Shown here: positions 27,449 through 36,775 of the stretch, piece after piece | How positions within the stretch are numbered: the first letter of the stretch is position 1 | Layout: every line of letters starts with the position of its first letter | Source: Salimicrobium flavidum | GTDB lineage: Bacteria > Bacillota > Bacilli > Bacillales > Halobacillaceae | Assembly: GCF_900156645.1 (NCBI RefSeq) | Contig: NZ_FTOC01000009.1 | Span: 62,001 to 126,000 of the forward strand | Direction: 5' to 3' | Length of the DNA stretch: 64,000 nucleotides | Notes under the pieces: model-generated | What the model was told of the DNA's origin: nothing | Databases searched by the model: none | Seen by the model: the letters and a program-made list of their open reading frames with translations, nothing else | Translations under genes and position numbers: made by a program

Positions 27449-28620
27449 AGGAAAAAAAAGGTTCACTCTTAGAAATTCTGAAAGCATCGACAAAACTTGG
27501 GCTCACATCTTTTGGAGGTCCGGTCGCTCACCTTGCATATTTCAAAGATGAATATATCGACCGGAGAAAATGGCTGGACGAAAAGACATATGCCGATATC
27601 ATCGCCCTGTGTCAGTTCCTTCCGGGTCCTGCATCGAGTCAGGTAGGCATTTCCATCGGGATGCTACGAGGTGGATTGCTCGGAGGTATCATCAGCTGGC
27701 TCGGGTTCACGTTGCCATCTGTCCTCGTGCTTATCCTGTTCGCCCTTCTCTATCAAAGTTTCGATCTGGCAGACGCCCCGTTCATTTTCAGCTTGAAAGT
27801 CGTAGCTGCCGCTGTCGTCCTGCACGCTCTCATCGGTCTCGGCAAAAAGCTGACCCCGGACCGGGAAAGGATTACACTCGCTATGATTGCCGCTTTCATC
27901 ATGCTGTTATTTCCATCCGCCTGGATGCAATTAGCGGTGATCGGCGCCGCGGGGATCGGAGGGAAATTCCTGTTTGAAAAAATAGCTAATACAGACGCTG
28001 AGCCATTTCCGATTACATTTTCCAAAAAGGCGGGCGCGGTCTCCCTCGCTATTCTCGGCAGTCTTCTCGTGGTTCTGCCGATTCTCGCGCGTCAGACCGA
28101 CCATATCCTTATGCAGATTTTTGATACGTTTTTCCGGGTAGGCTCCCTCGTTTTCGGAGGAGGCCACGTCGTTCTTCCAATGCTTGAGCGGGAAGTCGTC
28201 CCTTCCGGGTGGCTGAACGCCGATCAATTTCTCGCAGGGTATGGGATGGCCCAGGCAGTCCCGGGACCACTTTTCACATTTTCGAGTTATCTCGGAACGA
28301 TGATCGAAGGATTGAGCGGAGCGCTTGTCGCTACTATCGCCATATTCCTCCCGTCCTTCCTGTTTCTGGTCGCCGCTCTCCCTTTTCTCAGTGAACTGAG
28401 AAGCCGTCCCGGGTTCCAGGGCGTACTTATGGGTGTGAACGCCAGTGTGGTCGGTATCCTGCTTGCCGCTTTCTATGATCCTGTCATTACAAGCGCAATT
28501 ACGTCGAACGCCGCTTTCGGCCTTGCCGCGATACTATTCGCTCTGTTGCATTTCTTCAAAGTACCGGCCTGGGCTGTAGTTCTTATCGGTGTGGCCACAG
28601 GATCCTTCCTGTTCGCCTGA
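27445..28620 (+). CDS. chrA: Chromate transporter ChrA, two-domain type
   Basis: A 391-residue inner-membrane protein with two homologous CHR halves, each starting with a conserved FGG motif (LGLTSFGGPVAHL and VGSLVFGGGHVVLP) and containing QFLPGPASSQ / MAQAVPGPLFTF. About ten to twelve membrane segments are predicted. It exports chromate, coupled to ion gradient or sulfate status. It is translationally coupled to the PadR regulator. Confidence 0.94.
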   Translation: MKEKKGSLLEILKASTKLGLTSFGGPVAHLAYFKDEYIDRRKWLDEKTYADIIALCQFLPGPASSQVGISIGMLRGGLLGGIISWLGFTLPSVLVLILFALLYQSFDLADAPFIFSLKVVAAAVVLHALIGLGKKLTPDRERITLAMIAAFIMLLFPSAWMQLAVIGAAGIGGKFLFEKIANTDAEPFPITFSKKAGAVSLAILGSLLVVLPILARQTDHILMQIFDTFFRVGSLVFGGGHVVLPMLEREVVPSGWLNADQFLAGYGMAQAVPGPLFTFSSYLGTMIEGLSGALVATIAIFLPSFLFLVAALPFLSELRSRPGFQGVLMGVNASVVGILLAAFYDPVITSAITSNAAFGLAAILFALLHFFKVPAWAVVLIGVATGSFLFA

Positions 28621-28645
28621 AACCCCCGTTCTCTACTAAACATTA

Positions 28646-28820
28646 GTCTCTTTTAAAGTCTATTGTTGATGATAGGAGCGGAAGGTGGAGACGTCAGTGG
28701 GATTAGCATGAATGGAAATTCACCCGAATCGACCAGAGGGAGGTTCGGGAAGTTTCCGTCATGCCCGCGGCAAGCTTCCATCCGGAGAGACGAATATCAA
28801 CAACAAAAACTGACAGAGCC
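28646..28820 (-). mobile_element. R2 miniature element, 175 bp, reverse orientation
   Basis: Ends GTCTCTTTTAAAG and GACAGAGCC form an imperfect inverted pair. It contains the R2 core CCGCGGCAAGCTTCC and ATCAACAACAAAAAC. The flanks AAACATTA (28638-28645) and ATAAATTA (28821-28828) look like a diverged target duplication. It includes the central inverted-repeat section also seen in the 56756 copy. Confidence 0.75.
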
Positions 28821-28831
28821 ATAAATTAAGC

Positions 28832-28871
28832 CCCCGGAACAGGACTGTATGTCGTTCCGGGGACTTTTTTT
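28832..28871 (+). terminator. Terminator after chrA and R2
   Basis: CCCCGGAAC pairs with GTTCCGGGG, then AC and a T7 run on the plus strand. It also separates the convergent ABC permease gene. Confidence 0.85.
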
Positions 28872-28880
28872 CAAATTTCA

Positions 28881-30818
28881 TTATTCACGGAGCCCGTACA
28901 CGTCCACGGGCGTATTCATAGGAGAGTTGTAATAGACACCTACCATTTTCCTGGCCGGCCCATCCTGAATCGACGAAGTAAGAATCTCCCTGATCCGTTC
29001 GGTGTCCGTCACAGTTTCCGTGTTCTCCCCTTCTCCGACCGATTGCCGAAATTGTTCATAGTAATCACCAGCAGGAACATCACTGAATGTCACTACTTTC
29101 AATTCTTTCACATTTTCGGCCTTCAAAAATACCTGCTCATAAATTCCTTCTTCTTTCATCCAGGCGATTGTATTCTCATCATTTACAGTTACCTTCACCT
29201 GGCTCACTTCTCCACTCATTCCCTGACCTTGCACATGAAGAAAAACATCGGTCCCGAACACATGCGGGGCGGTCATTTCCCTATAGGTCCGAGAATATAT
29301 ATCTTCCTGCATCCGTTCATAGAAGGCTGCGATGGATCCACGGTCGGAAATTTCGTAAGAAGCTCCCTGACCTCCGTTCATCTCCACACTCACGACCTCT
29401 TCCTGGGGGAGATGAAAGATCGGTGAATTCATTTCTTTGTATTCTCTTGATTCATATACCTGCTTCAGGTAATTTTCCCGATTGAACCCGGCTGGAAGCA
29501 CGTAAGACCTCGCCACCTTCTCTCCGTCCTGCAGTTCGTATTCGAAAAACAGGGAGCGTCCTTCTTCATCTCCGGAAGCCTCTTCGATCAGATGTTCATG
29601 AACGTTCATCACTCGCAGAATATTTTCGGTTTGCGTCATATTCTCTGCACCAGTCGCCGAATTATTCCCCCAGTAGTTGTGGTCGCCCATATAGACACTT
29701 TCCACTTCTTCAAAGGCAGGGACACGTTCTTCATACCCTGTAGGGTCCAACTGTACGACAAATATCACTATAGCGCTGATTGCAGCGAAAATTACATAAT
29801 TCCTCAGAGCGCGCATGGAGAAAATACGCCACGTTTTCTCAAGGAGCATCTGTGTGACAAGAAAACCGAACAACGAACCGATGATATAACCAAACAAAAG
29901 CCAGTTCCACGAACTCCATACACCGCTTGCGAAGTAGATGCCTCCCACCATCATGAAACAGAAAATGATCAGATACTGGAAAAACGGCGCCGCTTTCGGG
30001 AAAGATACAGCCTGACCGGCCATCTCAAGTGGGCGATACTTGTATAACATATAAGCGATACCGAAAAAGATCAGCGCTGCCAGTACATAAAAGAATAAAA
30101 CGATTTTTTTCGTCTCCCCCAGCTGATCGGAAAACAGCTGAATGACGGGGGAGTAACGATCACTGAAAGTACTCGTATAGTACCCCGGTGTAAACCCGTC
30201 AAAATAAAAGACGAGATTGGAGGTGACAAGCGTCACCAATGCTTGCGGAAGCACGAGAAGAATGAAAGCCACTATGCCCTGAAGCAGCGACATCCCCGTA
30301 AGCATCCCGACGAATACGGCAACGGAAAAGATGAGCACAGCAATGATCGTCGTAATCCCGATCCACTCCCCTATATCTCCCCATCCGTACAAGACTTCCA
30401 TATCACCAGTGACAAGCAAAAATCCGAGAAGAGTCCCTGTCAGTAGAAGCGGCAATAAAATCAGTACGGTTCCCGTGCCGATATGAAGCAGAAAAAGCTG
30501 CAACCGTTTCAAGGGAAGACTATGCAGAAAATCACTGTACCCTTTATTCTGAAGATAGCGAAACAGAAAGATCCCCATCAACAGAGGAACTATCAGCGTA
30601 AAGAAGTACTGAATCCCGAATTCATAACCAAGCAAAGGGTTTTCCGGGGACGGGCCTCCTCCATAAAAACCGGCGTCGTTGACCTGTTCCCATCGACGAC
30701 GGAGAATCTGGAAAGGGAAGATGAAAAAAAGGGCGATGAAGTACATAATGCTGATCCATCCGGCCTGACGAAGTATCTGTTTGAGTATTTCCGGTTTATA
30801 TAATGTCATCCTTGGCAT
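28881..30818 (-). CDS. ABC-2 permease with large extracellular domain (YtrC/DUF6449-like)
   Basis: A 645-residue membrane protein. There are about ten predicted segments in the first 350 residues (SIMYFIALFFIFPF, FFTLIVPLLMGIFLF, LLHIGTGTVLILLPLL and others). An extracytoplasmic C-terminal half of about 280 residues, acidic and without cysteine, follows. ATG at 30818 has GGAGGG and overlaps the ATPase gene end by 23 bases. This is the membrane part of a YtrABC-like exporter. Confidence 0.85.
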   Translation of the reverse strand: MPRMTLYKPEILKQILRQAGWISIMYFIALFFIFPFQILRRRWEQVNDAGFYGGGPSPENPLLGYEFGIQYFFTLIVPLLMGIFLFRYLQNKGYSDFLHSLPLKRLQLFLLHIGTGTVLILLPLLLTGTLLGFLLVTGDMEVLYGWGDIGEWIGITTIIAVLIFSVAVFVGMLTGMSLLQGIVAFILLVLPQALVTLVTSNLVFYFDGFTPGYYTSTFSDRYSPVIQLFSDQLGETKKIVLFFYVLAALIFFGIAYMLYKYRPLEMAGQAVSFPKAAPFFQYLIIFCFMMVGGIYFASGVWSSWNWLLFGYIIGSLFGFLVTQMLLEKTWRIFSMRALRNYVIFAAISAIVIFVVQLDPTGYEERVPAFEEVESVYMGDHNYWGNNSATGAENMTQTENILRVMNVHEHLIEEASGDEEGRSLFFEYELQDGEKVARSYVLPAGFNRENYLKQVYESREYKEMNSPIFHLPQEEVVSVEMNGGQGASYEISDRGSIAAFYERMQEDIYSRTYREMTAPHVFGTDVFLHVQGQGMSGEVSQVKVTVNDENTIAWMKEEGIYEQVFLKAENVKELKVVTFSDVPAGDYYEQFRQSVGEGENTETVTDTERIREILTSSIQDGPARKMVGVYYNSPMNTPVDVYGLRE

Positions 30819-31689
30819 AGCCGACCCTCCTCATCTCATAAATGAATATCTCTTCCAATGTCAGTGACAACTGATCGAACACGACCGGATGCGCTGCCTG
30901 CACGTGCGAGGTTATTTCATCTTTCTCTCCGCGAACGATATAAATGAATACGCTGCCCCTCTTTTCGCGGTGCACGACATCAAGCGGTGACATATCCGGC
31001 TCCTTCCCTTTTCGGAAAGCTGCCTGCACCTTATGGAATTCCCCTTTCAAATCATCGATATCCCGCTCAAGCAGTATCGTTCCATTGTGTAAAATGCCTA
31101 TGTAGTCACATATATCCTCCACCTCTTTCAGGTTATGGGATGATATGATGACCGTCATGGAACGCTCCGCTACGTCTTCTAAGATCATCGACTTGATCGT
31201 TTTCCGGACGACGGCATCCAGCCCGTCGAACGGTTCATCCAGAATCATCACTTCAGGTTTAGCGGACAACGCGAGCCAAAAAGCGACCTGACGCTTCATC
31301 CCTTTTGAGAATTTGTTTATCTTTTTGTTTTCATCAAGTCCGAGCGACTGTTTCATGCCTGCATAACGCTCCTCATCCCAGGAAGGGTACGTCTCTCTAT
31401 AGAAGCGCGCCATCTGTTTCGGAGTATACTGGGAGAAAAAGTACAGGTCGTCCTGCAGGAAAATCATTGTTTCCTTCAGACGATTGTTCTCGAAAATGTC
31501 CTCCCCGTCAATCTTCATCTCTCCGCTATTCGTACGCAGTATCCCCGCCATCATACGGAGCAATGTCGTTTTACCGGCTCCGTTCGATCCGAGCAGACCG
31601 TATATCGACCCATTCCTCACGGATAAACTTACGTCTCGGATCACAGTTTCCGACTGGAATGTTTTCATTGCGTTCCTGACTTCAATCAT
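30796..31689 (-). CDS. ytrB: ABC transporter ATP-binding protein (YtrB-like)
   Basis: A 297-residue ATPase with Walker A GSNGAGKTT, signature FSKGMKRQVAFWLALS, Walker B VMILDEPFDGLD and the switch histidine in SSHNL. The start at 31689 (MIEVRNAM) has GGAGGG; an in-frame upstream ATG was not chosen. It overlaps the end of the regulator gene, giving a regulator-ATPase-permease operon as in Bacillus ytr, which responds to cell-wall stress. Confidence 0.9.
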   Translation of the reverse strand: MIEVRNAMKTFQSETVIRDVSLSVRNGSIYGLLGSNGAGKTTLLRMMAGILRTNSGEMKIDGEDIFENNRLKETMIFLQDDLYFFSQYTPKQMARFYRETYPSWDEERYAGMKQSLGLDENKKINKFSKGMKRQVAFWLALSAKPEVMILDEPFDGLDAVVRKTIKSMILEDVAERSMTVIISSHNLKEVEDICDYIGILHNGTILLERDIDDLKGEFHKVQAAFRKGKEPDMSPLDVVHREKRGSVFIYIVRGEKDEITSHVQAAHPVVFDQLSLTLEEIFIYEMRRVGYAKDDII

Positions 31690-32059
31690 CGTCCATCCCT
31701 CCATTCGCATCACGGATGATTTCTTCGAGTTCTTCCCTCGTCATCCCCAAATAAAAAGCTTCTCTCAGCAGAGGAAACATTCTTTTTTTCATTTCTTCGA
31801 TTTTGGCAGTGTTGCTTTGTTCTTCTCTCTGCTGAACAAAACTTCCCCGCCCTTTCACCGAATAAATATAGCCCTCGGCTTCTAGTTCACGGTAGGCTTT
31901 CTGGATTGTATTCGGATTCACTGTAAGTTGACCGGCCAAATCACGAACGGACGGAAGTTTTTCATCCACTTCCATCACCCCTTCGATGATCAGGCGTTTG
32001 AATTGATACACGAGCTGTTCATAAATAGGTTCGCCGCTTCTCATATCCAATTCGAACAT
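31682..32059 (-). CDS. ytrA: GntR family regulator, YtrA subfamily
   Basis: A 125-residue regulator with a winged-helix domain (GEPIYEQLVYQFKRLI ... LPSVRDLAGQLTVNPNTIQKAYRELEAEGYI ... GRGSFV) and a short helical C-tail typical of the YtrA subfamily. The start is placed at MFELDMRS (ATG 32059). Upstream in-frame codons run through the promoter and operator. It probably represses the downstream ABC exporter from the palindrome at 32091. Confidence 0.92.
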   Translation of the reverse strand: MFELDMRSGEPIYEQLVYQFKRLIIEGVMEVDEKLPSVRDLAGQLTVNPNTIQKAYRELEAEGYIYSVKGRGSFVQQREEQSNTAKIEEMKKRMFPLLREAFYLGMTREELEEIIRDANGGMDDD

Positions 32060-32090
32060 AATTACCCACCACCATTCCCGAACTGTATTA

Positions 32091-32131
32091 ACTGTATTAT
32101 TTATCATAATACAGTTTTCCTTAAACTGCAA
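32091..32131 (-). promoter_or_regulatory. Promoter and palindromic operator of the ytr-like operon
   Basis: ACTGTATTAT and ATAATACAGT form a perfect 10-bp inverted repeat around five bases (32091-32115), and a further half-site copy lies at 32081-32090. TTGCAG (32126-32131) and TATGAT (32103-32108), read on the minus strand, are 17 bases apart, so the palindrome covers the -10 box. Confidence 0.85.
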
Positions 32132-32218
32132 GTTGGGCGTCCACGGGTCCCTCAGGTTCTTCAGCTCTGGAGAACGATGAATGCAGCGAAACGAAAGCCA
32201 GTGTCCCGACAAAAAAAC

Positions 32219-32247
32219 AAAAAAAACAGCCGGGCTTTAGGCCTGGC
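32219..32247 (-). terminator. Terminator of the LOV-STAS gene
   Basis: ACAGCCAGGC pairs with GCCCGGCTGT (one mismatch), then T8. The stem overlaps the stop codon of the gene. Confidence 0.85.
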
Positions 32248-33046
32248 TGTCCTGTTCGATCATCTGAAGCGCCTGCTTCACGGACACACAGCTTCTCAAT
32301 GAAAGTTCACTGAAGTTCGCATAAGGAGTGCTGCCGATGGCGAACTTAGGGGTGACTCCACTTAAAACCAATGTCGTCCCCATCAAATCGAGCAGCTGAT
32401 TCAACTGATAGATGCCTATATGTATTTGCTCGTTGAATACCTCCACACCGGATAGGTCCAGGATCAAGTAGTCTTCCTTCTCTTCCTGCACATGAAAACT
32501 GACCGCATCCAGCATCTGTTGAAGACGTTCATCATCGACATTCCCGACCAGCGGCAATATGGAAACGCCGTCTTTCACGGGCACAATCGGTGTGGACAAC
32601 CGCTTCACTTCAGAAGAATAATGACCGACGAGTCGCTCCGCTTCTTTTCGTTTGGTCACATCCTGCTGCACCCCTACGAAAAAGTCCTGATCCAGCTTAT
32701 CTATAAAAACCGTATAGATCTGAAGTTCGTTCCAGAACTCCGACCCGTCTTTGCGATAATTGCAGAGCTCCACTTTCACTGTTTCCTTCGTCTTCATGGC
32801 CTCGCGGATCTTTTCCAAATCCTCCTCCTCCGTATTCGGCCCTTGAAGAAAGCGGCAGTTGCGACCGAGCACCTCCTCTGATTCATATCCCGTCAATTCC
32901 TCAAACCCTTTATTCACATAAATAAGTGGTGTGTCCTCCTGCTGCGGATCTGCTATGACTACACCTGCCCCTACCCTGTCCACGGCAGCGCGAATGAAAT
33001 CGTTCTGCTGCAGTACCGCAAGTTCATCCAGTGAATGATACTCCAT
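32237..33046 (-). CDS. pfyP: LOV-STAS blue-light receptor (YtvA-like)
   Basis: A 269-residue cytoplasmic photoreceptor. The LOV domain (about 12-135) carries the flavin-adduct cysteine C64 in GRNCRFLQGP, with NKGFEELTGY and YRKDGSEFWNEL. A helical linker leads to a STAS domain (about 150-265). In Bacillus, YtvA joins the stressosome and activates sigma-B under blue light. All FMN-contact motifs that can be seen are conserved, so it should be photoactive. Confidence 0.93.
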   Translation of the reverse strand: MEYHSLDELAVLQQNDFIRAAVDRVGAGVVIADPQQEDTPLIYVNKGFEELTGYESEEVLGRNCRFLQGPNTEEEDLEKIREAMKTKETVKVELCNYRKDGSEFWNELQIYTVFIDKLDQDFFVGVQQDVTKRKEAERLVGHYSSEVKRLSTPIVPVKDGVSILPLVGNVDDERLQQMLDAVSFHVQEEKEDYLILDLSGVEVFNEQIHIGIYQLNQLLDLMGTTLVLSGVTPKFAIGSTPYANFSELSLRSCVSVKQALQMIEQDSQA

Positions 33047-33082
33047 CCTTCTTCCCCCTCCGGTGATTTCCTTTTCTTTATT

Positions 33083-33679
33083 TTATTCTGTGAGCCTGTC
33101 GTTTGGCAATGAGAAAAAATCCCGCACAAAGGTATAATCGCCTGCCATACGACCAATCACCTGCAGTTTATGAGGGTCGACTTTATCTTTTTCCATATAG
33201 ACATCATCACGCAAATGGTATCCGACGACTTCCCCGAGGATCAGATTCGACGTCCCTATTTCCACAACGTCGGTGAGCCTGCATTCGAAACTCACCGGGG
33301 AAGCCATTACGCGTGGCGGGCGTACATATACACTTTCCGCTTCCGTCACCCCGGCTACTTCGAACTCATCCTCTTCCCTATCGTAATACTTACTCGTTTC
33401 ATGCATAGCGTTCGCCAATGATTCCGAAACGATATTGATCGTAAACTCCTCCGACTCCTTGATATTGAAAGCCGTATCCTTTTCACGTTCTACCTCACCC
33501 ACGGATATGGCCAGGGTGAGGGGATTCATCGAAGCCACTGTGAAAAAGCTGAAAGGGGCCAGATTCTTCCTCCCTTCTCCGTCGATAGTAGCCACCCATG
33601 CGATAGGTCTAGGTACTATGGCGCCTTTGACCAGTTTTCCCATATCATGATCGTTGAACTCACTCTTATGTAAAAGCAA
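33083..33679 (-). CDS. Flavin reductase-like, FMN-binding split-barrel protein
   Basis: About 198 residues. Motifs of the flavin reductase-like domain include IVPRPIAWVATIDGEGRKNLAPFSFFT, MNPLTLAISVG, and NLILGEVVGYHL. The start is set at TTG 33679, which follows GGAGGT; the upstream in-frame ATG places that ribosome site inside the gene. Members bind FMN and reduce flavins or unknown substrates. Single gene with no operon partner. Confidence 0.85.
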   Translation of the reverse strand: MLLHKSEFNDHDMGKLVKGAIVPRPIAWVATIDGEGRKNLAPFSFFTVASMNPLTLAISVGEVEREKDTAFNIKESEEFTINIVSESLANAMHETSKYYDREEDEFEVAGVTEAESVYVRPPRVMASPVSFECRLTDVVEIGTSNLILGEVVGYHLRDDVYMEKDKVDPHKLQVIGRMAGDYTFVRDFFSLPNDRLTE

Positions 33680-33745
33680 AAAGCCACCTCCACTCTTTTT
33701 TCCAAGCATACACGATTATCGTTCATCTTTCTATGACACGGGTGC

Positions 33746-34492
33746 TTACCGGAAAGAAGCATAGCCGTCATCAGCCATGACCACACTGCCATTCACGGCT
33801 TTTGCATCAGGGGAAGTGAGCATATAGGCGACCCCTGCGACTTCTTCCGGCTGCAGTAACTCCCCGCGAATGTGTTTACGTTTCATGGACTCAAGCGCCC
33901 CCATATCCTTATATCCCTGAATGATCGGGGTGTCCACTCCGCCGGGAGCGATTCCGACGACCCTGATACCATATTCACCAAGTTCCAGAGCGGCCGTCTG
34001 CGTCATCATACGAACCGCCCCTTTCGATGCCTGATAAGCGAAAGTCCCCCTGCTCGCCATGTACCCAAAAACAGAAGCCGTGTTGATGATCACGCCCTCC
34101 ACTTTCAGCTCCACCATTTTTTTAGAAGCTGCAAAAATTCCATAGGACACCCCGTGTTGATTCACTTCTATCGTTTTGTGGTACATATCGAGGTCCGGCT
34201 CTAAAATAGAACCCACATCACCGATTCCGGCGTTATTGAACATGACGTCGATCGTTCCATACACTTCGACCGTTTTATCCACGAGATGCTGCACCTGTTC
34301 ATAAGAGGATACGTCTGTCTTCACAAAAATGACTTCTCCGCGTTTTTCCTTCAACTCTTGTTCCACTTCTTTCCCCCGGGTCTCGTCCACATCGGCTAAA
34401 ACGACTCGAAACCCTCCTTCCGTAAATTTATCAGCTGTCGCTTTTCCGATCCCGCTCCCCGCGCCCGTTATAACTGCCACTTTTTTACTCAT
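33746..34492 (-). CDS. Short-chain dehydrogenase/reductase
   Basis: A 248-residue classical SDR with TGAGSGIG, NNAGIG, the catalytic S in NTASVFG, YQASK and a PGGVDTPI loop. The acidic residue after the first strand (LADVD) suggests NAD(H) preference. It could be a glucose or 3-hydroxyacyl dehydrogenase type; the substrate is unknown. GGAGGT precedes the ATG. Confidence 0.9.
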   Translation of the reverse strand: MSKKVAVITGAGSGIGKATADKFTEGGFRVVLADVDETRGKEVEQELKEKRGEVIFVKTDVSSYEQVQHLVDKTVEVYGTIDVMFNNAGIGDVGSILEPDLDMYHKTIEVNQHGVSYGIFAASKKMVELKVEGVIINTASVFGYMASRGTFAYQASKGAVRMMTQTAALELGEYGIRVVGIAPGGVDTPIIQGYKDMGALESMKRKHIRGELLQPEEVAGVAYMLTSPDAKAVNGSVVMADDGYASFR

Positions 34493-34589
34493 GTAATACC
34501 TCCATATTATGAATGATTATTCAGTCATTTAATTATATCAAAAACGTTGCCGATTTTCCCGAGTTTCCGGAGGTATTTTTTTACACAAA

Positions 34590-34679
34590 GGCTACCTTAA
34601 AAATAAATATTCAGGCGGAAGCTTGCCGCAGGCTTCCCCACCCTCCGTTTTGAAATAACCAACAGGCTTTAACAGAGCT
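34590..34679 (+). mobile_element. R2 miniature element, 90 bp
   Basis: Left end GGCTACCTTA and right end TTTAACAGAGCT. It is flanked by exact TACACAAA duplications at 34582-34589 and 34680-34687. The core GAAGCTTGCCGCAGGC is shared with other copies. The left end matches the 32-bp element at 12288 and the right end matches the 104-bp copy at 15551. Confidence 0.85.
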
Positions 34680-34684
34680 TACAC

Positions 34685-34713
34685 AAAAAACCGCCGGCTC
34701 TCACCAGCGGTCC
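34685..34713 (-). terminator. Terminator of the aldo/keto reductase gene
   Basis: ACCGC(TGG) pairs with (CCG)GCGGT, then T6 on the minus strand. The T-run lies in the R2 target duplication. Confidence 0.75.
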
Positions 34714-34720
34714 TTTGCTA

Positions 34721-35545
34721 TTATCTGATATTCATCTCACTCGGACGCGGCCCTTTTCTGGTACCACTGTCCAATCCGTTCAGTTTTTCCATATCTTCAT
34801 CCGTCAGTTCGAAATCGAACACGTCAAAATTCTCTTCGATCCGTGTCGGTGTAATCGATTTTGGAATCACGACACGATTATTCTGCAGGTGCCAGCGGAT
34901 AATCACCTGGGCACCTGTTTTGCCGTGAGCCGTAGCGATCTGCTGGACTACAGGATCTTTGAGCACTTCTCCGCCCTGCATAAGGGGGCTCCACGCTTCC
35001 ATCTGGATACCGCGGTCTTCACAGAATTCCTTCAGATCTTTCTGTGCAAGATACGGATGACACTCCACCTGGTTGATTGCCGGCTTCACGTCACATTCAT
35101 CCAGGAGGCGCTGCAGGTGATCGATATCAAAATTACAAACACCGATGGCGCCGACTTTGCCATCCTTCTGCAATTTTTCCATCGCTTTATACGTATCTAC
35201 ATAGTCATCATACTCAGGTGTCGGCCAATGAATGAGGTAAAGGTCCACGTAATCGAGGCCCAGTTTGATGAGACTTTCCTCGAAGGCCTTCAACGTATTC
35301 TCATAACCCTGATCGGCGTTCCACACTTTCGTCGTAATGAACAAATCTTCTCTCGGAAGATCACTGTTGGCGATCGCTTCGCCGACCTGGCGTTCATTTC
35401 CATAAATCGCGGCAGTATCGATAGAACGATAGCCGGTTTCAAGTGCCTTCGTTACGGCCGGTTCGGCGTCCTGTGTATCCACTTGCCAGACGCCGAAACC
35501 AAGTTGCGGCATCTTCACATTGTTATGTAACTCTACATGATTCAT
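34721..35545 (-). CDS. Aldo/keto reductase (AKR5-like, YvgN/YtbE type)
   Basis: A 274-residue NADPH-dependent TIM-barrel reductase. Catalytic D-Y-K-H set: GYRSIDTAAIYGNE (D, Y), TTKVWN (K) and LYLIHWP (H). C-terminal cofactor motif VIPKSITPTRIEEN. It reduces aldehydes such as methylglyoxal in related bacilli. Single-gene unit with a terminator. Confidence 0.93.
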   Translation of the reverse strand: MNHVELHNNVKMPQLGFGVWQVDTQDAEPAVTKALETGYRSIDTAAIYGNERQVGEAIANSDLPREDLFITTKVWNADQGYENTLKAFEESLIKLGLDYVDLYLIHWPTPEYDDYVDTYKAMEKLQKDGKVGAIGVCNFDIDHLQRLLDECDVKPAINQVECHPYLAQKDLKEFCEDRGIQMEAWSPLMQGGEVLKDPVVQQIATAHGKTGAQVIIRWHLQNNRVVIPKSITPTRIEENFDVFDFELTDEDMEKLNGLDSGTRKGPRPSEMNIR

Positions 35546-35596
35546 TTAACTCTCCCCTTTCTTTCGTACTATACCCATTTTACCGCACCTTTCAAC

Positions 35597-36436
35597 CTAC
35601 AACTTTTTGAAAGTGATATGCCAGTCCGGCCCAGTACCCACATTATAAGCTTTAGAGAAGGAGCCCTGATTGATCGCTACGGCCAGGTGATCAAGTGAAT
35701 TGACGTAAACGAGGGGTTCTCCTTTATGCGTGTCAGCGAAGGAATGACCGAACGTCATCAGCTGATGAAAATGATGCCTGCGTCCATGCTCGATGGTCAC
35801 TTCAATCGAATCCCCATAATTTATACCCAACTCATGGAAAGAGTCACGGTGGACATTCGTCCACAAATTCCCGAACTGAATGTCGAGGATATCAACCGTT
35901 CCTTCAATTTCCTCTCCGGACACTTCGGGATACTGAAGTGGAAGAGAAACGAAAGAGTCCACAGAAAGGGAGGGGCCAACTTCTTCATACCCGATAATAC
36001 CGGATGCGAGCCTGGCTCCGGTGTAAGCATAAATATCACGGCCATGGAAAGTATAGCTCTCTCCTGAATTAGGAAGACGATTCACTTCTTCATCGATTTC
36101 CCGGAGTTCCACAATATTTTCCGCTTCATGGATGTGGGTAAGCGTACCGTTATCAGGTGTAACGATGTAATGACCTTTGGCTGTCTTTGCAACAACACTT
36201 TTGCGTTTGGAACCGACACCCGGGTCTACGACGGAAACGAACACCGTCCCTTCTTTCCAGTAGCCGGCCGTCTGCCATAAACGGTAAGAAGCTTCCCATA
36301 TATGAAAAGCCGGAATTTCATGCGTCAGCGTGAATTGCTGCAATCGATCATCCACAGAATGAGCAACGCCGTGCATCGCACTCACGGCCCCGTCACTGAT
36401 TCCGAAATCCGATTGAAATACCAGTGCATTCTTCAT
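35597..36436 (-). CDS. SAM hydroxide adenosyltransferase (DUF62/chlorinase-like)
   Basis: A 279-residue enzyme that uses water to split S-adenosylmethionine into adenosine and methionine. Motifs are FQSDFG near the N-terminus, VSVVDPGVGSKR, and TPDNGTL, followed by a C-terminal beta-barrel with FGNLWTN and NSLDHLAVAINQGS. The D, R and H residues typical of the hydroxide-type rather than the halogenase-type enzymes appear conserved. Upstream lies a tandem R1 repeat array. The biological purpose of SAM hydrolysis is not known. Confidence 0.88.
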   Translation of the reverse strand: MKNALVFQSDFGISDGAVSAMHGVAHSVDDRLQQFTLTHEIPAFHIWEASYRLWQTAGYWKEGTVFVSVVDPGVGSKRKSVVAKTAKGHYIVTPDNGTLTHIHEAENIVELREIDEEVNRLPNSGESYTFHGRDIYAYTGARLASGIIGYEEVGPSLSVDSFVSLPLQYPEVSGEEIEGTVDILDIQFGNLWTNVHRDSFHELGINYGDSIEVTIEHGRRHHFHQLMTFGHSFADTHKGEPLVYVNSLDHLAVAINQGSFSKAYNVGTGPDWHITFKKL

Positions 36437-36503
36437 CACTTTCCCCTCCTTAGCATTGTTTTTCTCATTATCTTACCTTATCCCGCATAGGATTCCAAGT
36501 GAA

Positions 36504-36775
36504 AAAGAAAAGCGGAGCCACCCCACTTAGAAGTTCTGGCGTAAGCAGGGGGTTCTCTTTTCAGGTGCCTTTTCCTGAAAAAGAAATCACTGCTTAGGAC
36601 ACGGACTTCTGGGTGGTGTAGCTAGACACGAAAAGCGGAAGCGTCCGCTCAGAAATACTGGCATAAGTAGACCGGTCAGATAAAAGGCGCTCTTTCCTTT
36701 TTCTGATCCGAGCTACTTATGACACGAATTTCTGGACGCTGGAGCTAGACAAGAAAAGCGGACATGCCTGGCCTC
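36504..36775 (+). repeat. R1 hairpin repeat, two units plus partial
   Basis: Start motifs AAAGAAAAGCGG recur at about 36505, 36629 and 36751, a period of 122-124. Unit 1 pairs CACCCCACTTAGAAG with CTTCTGGGTGGTG and GTAAGCAG with CTGCTTAG. Unit 2 pairs GCATAAGTAG with CTACTTATG, and TCAGA with TCTGA. It lies upstream of the SAM hydrolase gene. The DNA from here to 36982 holds no convincing gene. Confidence 0.85.
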
